Position numbers and translations under genes: made by a program
Notes under the pieces: model-generated
Told to the model about the DNA's origin: nothing
Database searches by the model: none
Seen by the model: the letters and a program-made list of their open reading frames with translations, nothing else
Source of the DNA: an uncultured Pseudomonadota bacterium
GTDB taxonomy: Bacteria > Myxococcota_A > UBA796 > GCA-2862545
DNA: 64,000 nucleotides
Reading direction: 5' to 3'
Assembly: GCA_913061235.1 (NCBI GenBank)
Contig: CAJXTB010000008.1
Location: forward strand, 1 to 64,000
Part shown: piece after piece, positions 59,085 to 64,000 of the stretch
Numbering within the stretch: position 1 is the stretch's first letter
Layout: the number at the start of each line of letters is the position of its first letter

Positions 59085-59837
59085 ATGTCTCGTGTACGTA
59101 CAATAGGTGGAAACTGGAAGCTAAATCTTGGCCCTGCGGAAGCATCCAAGGTGGCCACAGAACTTGTGGCTGCTGTCGTAGATCGTGGTGACACACGGGT
59201 CACCCTATTCCCCACAGCAATCAGCCTCACCGCCGTCCTTGAGGCTGTGCGTGGCTCGGGCATCCATGTGGGCATCCAAGACGTCCACACGGCCGACTCT
59301 GGCGCGTACACCGGCGCCAACTCCGCGACCCTTGCCCGCAGCGCCGGCGCTACTGCGGCTCTGGTAGGACACTCCGAACGCCGCCATGTTTTCGGTGATT
59401 CAGATGCGACCGTTCATCGCAAGCTCATCCAGTGTCTCGACGCGGGACTGTTGACGACCTTGTGTATCGGCGAGACTCTCGAGCAGCGCGATTCGGCTCA
59501 GACCGAGGCCGTCCTCGCCGAACAATTGAAGTCGGGCTTTGGCGAACTACCGCCGGACCGCGTTGCCACCGTAACGCTCGCTTACGAGCCCGTCTGGGCC
59601 ATCGGCACCGGCCGGACAGCGTCCCCCGAGATGGCCCAAGAGGCTCATGCCTTCGTTCGCGCCTGGCTGCGCCAAGCCTACCCGGACTGGGTCGCGGACG
59701 ACGTCTGTATTCAGTACGGCGGAAGCATGAAGCCTGCCAATGCCGCCGCACTACTCTCCTGCCCCGACATCGATGGCGGACTGGTCGGTGGCGCTGCCTT
59801 GAAAGCCGAATCGTTCAGTGCCATCATTCTCGCGTAG
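59085..59837 (+). CDS. tpiA: Triosephosphate isomerase
   Basis: This 250-residue enzyme starts at ATG 59085 with GGGAG eight bases upstream. IGGNWKLN supplies the catalytic Lys, GHSERR the electrophilic His and AYEPVWAIGTG the base Glu. IQYGGSMKPANA and DGGLVGGAAL form the phosphate-binding loops. It interconverts dihydroxyacetone phosphate and glyceraldehyde-3-phosphate. Last gene of the glycolytic operon. Confidence 0.97.
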   Translation: MSRVRTIGGNWKLNLGPAEASKVATELVAAVVDRGDTRVTLFPTAISLTAVLEAVRGSGIHVGIQDVHTADSGAYTGANSATLARSAGATAALVGHSERRHVFGDSDATVHRKLIQCLDAGLLTTLCIGETLEQRDSAQTEAVLAEQLKSGFGELPPDRVATVTLAYEPVWAIGTGRTASPEMAQEAHAFVRAWLRQAYPDWVADDVCIQYGGSMKPANAAALLSCPDIDGGLVGGAALKAESFSAIILA

Positions 59838-59872
59838 CGACACGTTTCGTTCCACCGAGCGTGAACAAAAAA

Positions 59873-59899
59873 ACGGCCGACAACTAAGTTGCCGGCCGT
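59873..59899 (-). terminator. Rho-independent terminator downstream of tRNA-Leu
   Basis: A 12-position stem with one mismatch (ACGGCCGACAAC paired with GTTGCCGGCCGT, 3-base loop) lies just past the tRNA on the minus strand and is followed on that strand by a run of seven T. It ends the secG-tRNA direction and may also slow tpiA transcripts from the other side. Confidence 0.8.
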
Positions 59900-59906
59900 C
59901 TTGAGG

Positions 59907-59993
59907 TGGTGCGCAAGGGGGGAATCGAACCCCCACGACATTGCTGTCACTAGGCCCTCAACCTAGCGCGTCTACCAATTCCGCCACTCGCGC
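59907..59993 (-). tRNA. tRNA-Leu (anticodon GAG)
   Basis: An 87-base tRNA with encoded CCA. The acceptor pairs GCGCGAG with CTTGCGC (one G-T pair). The anticodon stem-loop CTAGG-TTGAGGG-CCTAG gives GAG. A long variable arm as in class II tRNAs and the T-arm GGGGG-TTCGATT-CCCCC are present. The D-loop contains GGTAGACGC. It reads CUC/CUU leucine codons. Lies 40 bases downstream of secG on the same strand. Confidence 0.97.
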
Positions 59994-60033
59994 AGAGCCG
60001 CCCGTTTATCGAACCACGGGCTCATCGTCAACA

Positions 60034-60423
60034 CTATTCCGCGTCTTCTTCCAAAGGAGCCGGAACTAGTTCAGGAACACTGTCGCCAGACTCATCCGGA
60101 GCGGCTTGTTCGGCAGGCTCCCCCACTGGCTGACCACTCAGAGCAGCATCCAATAGCTGTTGCTCCTCTGTACGACTGGTCATGACCTCTTCACTGCGGC
60201 TGGAGTGCGCCGACAGCAGGACAGACGTCACCATGAACATCACAGCGACGACAGTCGTGGCACGGGCCAGCAAGCCCGCAGAGCCCCGAGGTCCAAAAAC
60301 CGTGCTTCCACCACCGCCGCCGAAAGCAGCACCGATATCACCACCCTTTCCGGGCTGAAGCAAGATGATGAGCACCATGAGAATGCACAAGACGACGTGC
60401 AATGCGGTAACAAATAGTTCCAT
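60034..60423 (-). CDS. secG: Preprotein translocase subunit SecG
   Basis: This is a 129-residue protein. ALHVVLCILMVLIILLQPGKGGDIGAAFGGGGG, followed by TVFGPRGSAGLLARATTVVAVMFM, is the SecG two-helix signature. The C-terminal 55 residues are an acidic, Pro-rich tail longer than in E. coli. It sits with SecYE in the inner membrane and aids protein export. Genomic link to tpiA is common. 60424-60656 upstream holds no other gene and should include the promoter. Confidence 0.95.
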   Translation of the reverse strand: MELFVTALHVVLCILMVLIILLQPGKGGDIGAAFGGGGGSTVFGPRGSAGLLARATTVVAVMFMVTSVLLSAHSSRSEEVMTSRTEEQQLLDAALSGQPVGEPAEQAAPDESGDSVPELVPAPLEEDAE

Positions 60424-60656
60424 GAAGCCCTCAGTATCGCGCGGACATAGCCACCCCGTAGGCTCAACGCAAGGGGCAGTGGTTGTCAGAGGCCGCCGCG
60501 TACGAACATTAGTTCCAACCGGCAGCTGTCTAACAACACAGCAACTTCCCTATCCGCAGCCAAGACCAGTCAGTCAAGCGAACCTAGTCACGGAGGTGAA
60601 CCCCAGCTGTGCCCTCACAGCGGCACTGTGCAGGCAATACGGCGACAACATCCGGA

Positions 60657-61115
60657 TTAGGCCGACGGCCTGTTTACACAATCGGTGCGCAAGCACTCCG
60701 CGTAAATCTCGTGCCTGTGCGACTTCACTTTCATCTTGTAGTCAGCTGCGATTCGATCCTGAATCTGTTCAATTGCATCGCTCTCGAACTCCAGAATGTG
60801 CCCACACGTCAGGCAAATGAGGTGGTCATGGTGTTCCCCCTCCTCTGCTGGTTCAAAGCGGGCATGACCGTCCGCAAACTGGTGCTCCGTTGCCAGCCCG
60901 CCGTCCGCCAGCAACCTCATCGTTCGGTACACAGTAGCGTAGCCAATCGAAGGCTCTGATTCACGAGCTAGGTCCAGCAAGTCTCGCAGCGACAGGTGCC
61001 CACCACTGCCGTAGAACGCCTCGGCAATGGCTTGCCGTTGGCGAGTGACCTTGAGACCTTCACCCGACAAGAACGCATGAAACCGTTGTAGTTGTTGGGC
61101 CGTGTCCGTTGGCAT
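60657..61115 (-). CDS. Fur-family metalloregulator (PerR/Zur/Fur type)
   Basis: This 152-residue protein has a winged-helix N-terminus (LKVTRQRQAIAEAFY, SIGYATVYRTMRLLADGGL) and metal motifs HHDHLICLTCGHILEFE and CLRTDC. Those cysteines can form the structural zinc site. HARFEPAEEGEHHDH supplies regulatory-site histidines. Which metal or peroxide it senses cannot be told. It is separated from rplQ by a terminator and 151 bases, so it is its own unit. Confidence 0.85.
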   Translation of the reverse strand: MPTDTAQQLQRFHAFLSGEGLKVTRQRQAIAEAFYGSGGHLSLRDLLDLARESEPSIGYATVYRTMRLLADGGLATEHQFADGHARFEPAEEGEHHDHLICLTCGHILEFESDAIEQIQDRIAADYKMKVKSHRHEIYAECLRTDCVNRPSA

Positions 61116-61200
61116 CGTACTCCCGAATGTTCCGAATGCCCGTCTTCAGGCCCTACCGGTGTAGCTCGTCAATCCACCTGCGCCACTTCCCTAACAAACG

Positions 61201-61233
61201 ACAAAAGCCGCGGTCCCCAAAGGGACACGCGGC
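61201..61233 (-). terminator. Terminator of the rplQ operon
   Basis: An 11-bp GC stem (GCCGCG-GTCCC paired with GGGAC-CGCGGC, one bulged base) with a 4-base loop is followed on the minus strand by TTTTGTCG. It lies 34 bases after the rplQ stop and ends the ribosomal/alpha transcript before fur. Confidence 0.75.
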
Positions 61234-61266
61234 CTCGTCAATACCAGTTGAAGCGTGAGCCCTGAC

Positions 61267-61701
61267 CTAAGCGGCCGCAGGCTCCATGGCTTCAACGAGC
61301 TGAATGATAGCCATGTCAGCATTGTCGCCTGGACGAACGCCAGCCTTCACAACGCGAGTGTACCCACCCGGACGCGTCGCAAAACGCTCCGAGTACTCAC
61401 CAAACAACTTAGCCATCGCTTCGTCGTTGTTGATCCATAGACGTGCCTGACGGATGCAATGCACCCGAGCTGCGCGAGCTGCCTGCGCAGCGTCCCCACT
61501 CAGTCCGTCAATGTCCGCGTCATTCGGCGCACGCTTGCCAAGCGTGATTAGACGCTCTGCATAGCCACGAAGCTCCTTGGCGCGTTCCTTGGTGGTACGA
61601 ATCTGGCCGTGAACCATCAACGATGTGACCATGTTGCGAAACATAGCCTTACGTTGGGAACCGTCCATATTGAACTTGCGGCCTGCCTTACGATGTCGCA
61701 T
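61267..61701 (-). CDS. rplQ: 50S ribosomal protein L17
   Basis: This is a 144-residue protein. MRHRKAGRKFNMDGSQRKAMFRNM and RTTKERAKELRGYAERLITLGKR, with GGYTRVVKAGVRPGDNADMAIIQLVE, are the family signature. An insertion of about 20 residues (DADIDGLSGDAAQAARAARV) separates the halves. It binds 23S rRNA near the exit tunnel. Last gene of the operon after rpoA. Confidence 0.97.
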   Translation of the reverse strand: MRHRKAGRKFNMDGSQRKAMFRNMVTSLMVHGQIRTTKERAKELRGYAERLITLGKRAPNDADIDGLSGDAAQAARAARVHCIRQARLWINNDEAMAKLFGEYSERFATRPGGYTRVVKAGVRPGDNADMAIIQLVEAMEPAAA

Positions 61702-61726
61702 TTGTACTCCTCAAGCCCGAGAAGGG

Positions 61727-62734
61727 CTAGCCCACTCGATTCTTGGGAAAGTTGTGCAACTTCATGCCGAGTGACAGTTCAAGATCAGAGAGGATTTCCT
61801 TGATCTCGTTCAGTGACTTGCGACCGAAGTTCTTGGTCTTCAGCATTTCGGCTTCGCTACGCTCAACCAATTGCCAGATGTACTCGATGCCAGCGTTCTG
61901 CAGACAGTTCTGCGAACGCACAGACAACTCGAGTTCGTCAACGCGCTTGAACAGAGCGTCGTTCCACTCTTGCTCTTGCGAGTCTTCTTCTTCAAGTTCC
62001 GGTTCTTCCTCTTCTGCGAAGTTGATGAAGATCTGGAGTTGTTCCTTGAGAATCTTGGCCGAATAGGCCAACGAATCTTCCGGGGTCACTGAACCATCAG
62101 TCCAGATTTCCAGGGCCAACCGGTCGTAGTCAGTACGGTTGCCAACGCGAGCGTTGGTGACCATGTAGCGAACACGCTTGATTGGGGAGAAGATAGCATC
62201 AACCGGGATTGTGCCGATTGGATGTTCTTCCGCACTGTTCTTCGGAGCCGGAACGTAGCCCTTGCCCATCTCGATAGTGAATTCCGCTTGGAATTCGCCA
62301 TCTTCAGTCAAGGTGCACAGCGCGTGGTCAGGATTGAGAACCTGGCAGTCAGCGTCAAACGTAAGGTCGGCCGCAGTAACGACGATGGTCTTACCGGGCT
62401 CACCCTTGCGAGAAACGGATGCATGAACAGCGTCAACCGAAGAGGTCTTCAGCAGAATGCCCTTCACATTGAGTACGATGTCCGTGACGTCTTCAACAAC
62501 GCCAGGAATGCTTGAGAACTCGTGGAGAACGCCCTCAATCTTCACAGAGGTAACCGAAGCTCCCTGAAGTGAAGAAAGCAAGATGCGACGAATCGCATTG
62601 CCGATGGTTGTTCCAAACCCACGCTCTAGCGGCCGGACGACAAACTTGCCGTAAGTGCCCGACGACTTGACGTCGCGTTCGATACGGCGTGGACGGATGA
62701 GATTCCGCCAGTTGCCGTAAGTGACTTCTTCCAT
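61727..62734 (-). CDS. rpoA: RNA polymerase alpha subunit
   Basis: This 335-residue protein is of usual length. The N-terminal dimerisation domain has [28 protein letters not shown] and the C-terminal domain has [17 protein letters not shown], with [14 protein letters not shown] for UP-element and activator contact. The linker is unusually acidic ([17 protein letters not shown]). It assembles RNA polymerase. It lies between rpsK and rplQ with no rpsD. Confidence 0.98.
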   Translation of the reverse strand: MEEVTYGNWRNLIRPRRIERDVKSSGTYGKFVVRPLERGFGTTIGNAIRRILLSSLQGASVTSVKIEGVLHEFSSIPGVVEDVTDIVLNVKGILLKTSSVDAVHASVSRKGEPGKTIVVTAADLTFDADCQVLNPDHALCTLTEDGEFQAEFTIEMGKGYVPAPKNSAEEHPIGTIPVDAIFSPIKRVRYMVTNARVGNRTDYDRLALEIWTDGSVTPEDSLAYSAKILKEQLQIFINFAEEEEPELEEEDSQEQEWNDALFKRVDELELSVRSQNCLQNAGIEYIWQLVERSEAEMLKTKNFGRKSLNEIKEILSDLELSLGMKLHNFPKNRVG

Positions 62735-62860
62735 GATAACTCCATGTACGCTTCAGTCCGTGGTGTCACCCACTACTCTACGCGTACGCAGAAACGGGGC
62801 CTAAGCCCCGCGATGATTCCCAGTATTGGGAACGGTAGTTTGACAAACCACCGTGTAAAA

Positions 62861-63250
62861 CTAGACGCGACGCTTCTTAGGCGGACGGCATCCGTTGTGC
62901 GGAATCGGCGTCACATCTTTGATGTGCGTGATCTTCAAGCCGGAGTTCGCGATGGCGCGAAGCGCCGACTCACGACCGGTTCCTGGACCCTTCACAAACA
63001 CGCCCACAGCCTTCATGCCGTGGTCCATGGCCTTGCGAGCTGCATCTTCAGCAACCAACTGGGCTGCGAAAGGAGTGCTCTTGCGAGACCCCTTGAAGCG
63101 CAAAACGCCCGCAGAACTCCACGACACGGCGTTTCCAGCCGGGTCGGTGATTGTAACGATGGTGTTGTTGAACGTCGCCTGAATGTGGGCGACGCCCATC
63201 GGGATGTTCTTCTTGACGCGACGCTTTTGCGTCTTCTTTGGCGCTGCCAT
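62861..63250 (-). CDS. rpsK: 30S ribosomal protein S11
   Basis: This is a 129-residue protein. [44 protein letters not shown] and the end [18 protein letters not shown] are fully conserved S11 features. It sits in the 30S platform. It lies 15 bases after rpsM. Confidence 0.98.
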   Translation of the reverse strand: MAAPKKTQKRRVKKNIPMGVAHIQATFNNTIVTITDPAGNAVSWSSAGVLRFKGSRKSTPFAAQLVAEDAARKAMDHGMKAVGVFVKGPGTGRESALRAIANSGLKITHIKDVTPIPHNGCRPPKKRRV

Positions 63251-63265
63251 GATGAGTCTCCGTCC

Positions 63266-63634
63266 TTACTTGCGCTTGCCAGCGATGGCGCGACGCGGTC
63301 CCTTGCGGGTACGAGCATTGGTGTGTGTGCGTTGCCCACGAACAGGCAGGCCGCGACGGTGCCGCAGGCCCCGGTAGACTCCCAAGTCCGTAAGGCGCTT
63401 GATGTTCATTGCGACTTCCTTGCGGAGGTCACCTTCAACCCGGTACTGCTTCTGGATGACTTCGCGAATCCGAGCGGATTCGTGGTCGGTCAGCTGGAAG
63501 ACGCGGGTAGCACCCTCGACACCTGCACTTACACAGATATCGCGAGCAGTCTTTTGACCGATGCCGTAGATGTACGTCAACGCAATCCAAACCGGCTTGT
63601 TTCGGGGGAGGTCAACACCTTCGATGCGAGCCAT
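63266..63634 (-). CDS. rpsM: 30S ribosomal protein S13
   Basis: This is a 122-residue protein. [26 protein letters not shown] and [27 protein letters not shown] are the signature, with the basic tail contacting tRNA. It lies 24 bases after map, with no infA or rpmJ in between. Confidence 0.98.
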   Translation of the reverse strand: MARIEGVDLPRNKPVWIALTYIYGIGQKTARDICVSAGVEGATRVFQLTDHESARIREVIQKQYRVEGDLRKEVAMNIKRLTDLGVYRGLRHRRGLPVRGQRTHTNARTRKGPRRAIAGKRK

Positions 63635-63658
63635 CAGTTACCGTCCTTTCTAAAGTCT

Positions 63659-64000
63659 CTAAGCGCCGACAAATGCTGATGCATAGTCTGGCACGGTGCC
63701 CGGTAGGGCTGTGAGTATCTCGGGTCCGCGCGGCGTAACCGCAACGGTATGTTCAAAGTGGGCTGCGAGGCTACGGTCCCGAGTAACGACAGTCCATCCG
63801 TCATCCAGTACCTCCGTCTTCGCAGAACCGATGGTAATCATCGGCTCAATTGCAATCACCCACCCCGGCTTGATCAAGAGACCTTTGCGGGGTTTTCCGT
63901 AGTTCGGCACAGATGGCGGCTCGTGGAGGAGCCTTCCAATTCCATGACCAACATACTCGCGGACGATTCCAAACTTGTGCGGTTTAACGAAGGACTGGAC
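63659..64000 (-). CDS. map: Methionine aminopeptidase, type I, C-terminal part
   Basis: The frame is open at the window edge; about 113 residues are visible. [19 protein letters not shown] holds the metal-binding His, [11 protein letters not shown] a metal-binding Glu and [11 protein letters not shown] the last Glu. It removes initiator Met from new proteins. The start and first metal ligands are outside the window. The usual neighbour is secY/adk upstream. Confidence 0.95.
   Translation of the reverse strand, partial: VQSFVKPHKFGIVREYVGHGIGRLLHEPPSVPNYGKPRKGLLIKPGWVIAIEPMITIGSAKTEVLDDGWTVVTRDRSLAAHFEHTVAVTPRGPEILTALPGTVPDYASAFVGA

Overview
The window looks like chromosomal DNA of a GC-rich Gram-negative bacterium, most likely Myxococcota or a related former deltaproteobacterium. 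This is inferred, not proven. The support is the core-gene order (map-rpsM-rpsK-rpoA-rplQ, a fur-family gene, secG, tRNA-Leu, tpiA, pgk, gap), many short lipoproteins with clear lipoboxes, a thrombospondin-type-3/thioredoxin lipoprotein, a very large SpvB/RHS protein, and a glycine-rich RRM protein.

Layout. (1) 1-15.2 kb: about fifteen same-strand genes that overlap by 1-20 bases or nearly abut. They encode small beta-rich and Arg/Asp-rich proteins that look like virion components, a transglutaminase-like cysteine protease, membrane proteins, a 1697-residue adenine methyltransferase-helicase, two wall-directed enzymes (GH46-like and L,D-transpeptidase-like), a holin-sized membrane protein and a membrane-anchored response regulator. 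There is no tail, portal, terminase or integrase gene. I read it as part of a tailless provirus or a virus-derived element cut by the left window edge. (2) 15.5-30.3 kb: a polymorphic toxin locus. A secreted SpvB/RHS/Hint protein ends in an EndoU-type RNase, followed by a likely immunity gene. A second orphan Hint-toxin module with an Imm27-like immunity gene lies downstream. A roughly 4.4 kb GC-rich satellite-like element (tyrosine integrase, ribbon-helix-helix protein, serine recombinase, repeat-flanked AT-rich patch, VapE helicase) sits between them. (3) 30.8-39.3 kb: an accessory, defence-island-like region of lower GC. It holds a cytosolic/4-TM gene pair, a resolvase, an Abi-alpha (DUF4393) gene flanked by copies of the resolvase 3' end, a three-gene TIGR04255 operon, and minus-strand phage-like small genes including an Acb2/Tad1-like candidate. 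A tRNA 3'-half-like remnant lies at the right edge. (4) 39.8-64 kb: ordinary chromosome. It carries an RRM protein, a Bpt/Ate-like transferase, a TadG/TadE/TadE trio, redoxin lipoproteins, a GltS transporter, a glycosyltransferase, a degenerate CHAT-ClpN-FHA protein, ALDH, a FAD oxidoreductase, the gap-pgk-tpiA operon, tRNA-Leu(GAG), secG, a Fur regulator and the end of the ribosomal/alpha operon.

How it fits together. The left two thirds is stacked mobile and conflict-related DNA: virus-like structural and lysis genes, an exported toxin with exchangeable tips, a satellite inserted between toxin cassettes, and compact candidate defence operons next to a possible anti-defence gene. The right third carries translation, RNA polymerase, lower glycolysis and envelope functions. 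Function calls rest on motifs read by eye; no database search was run.
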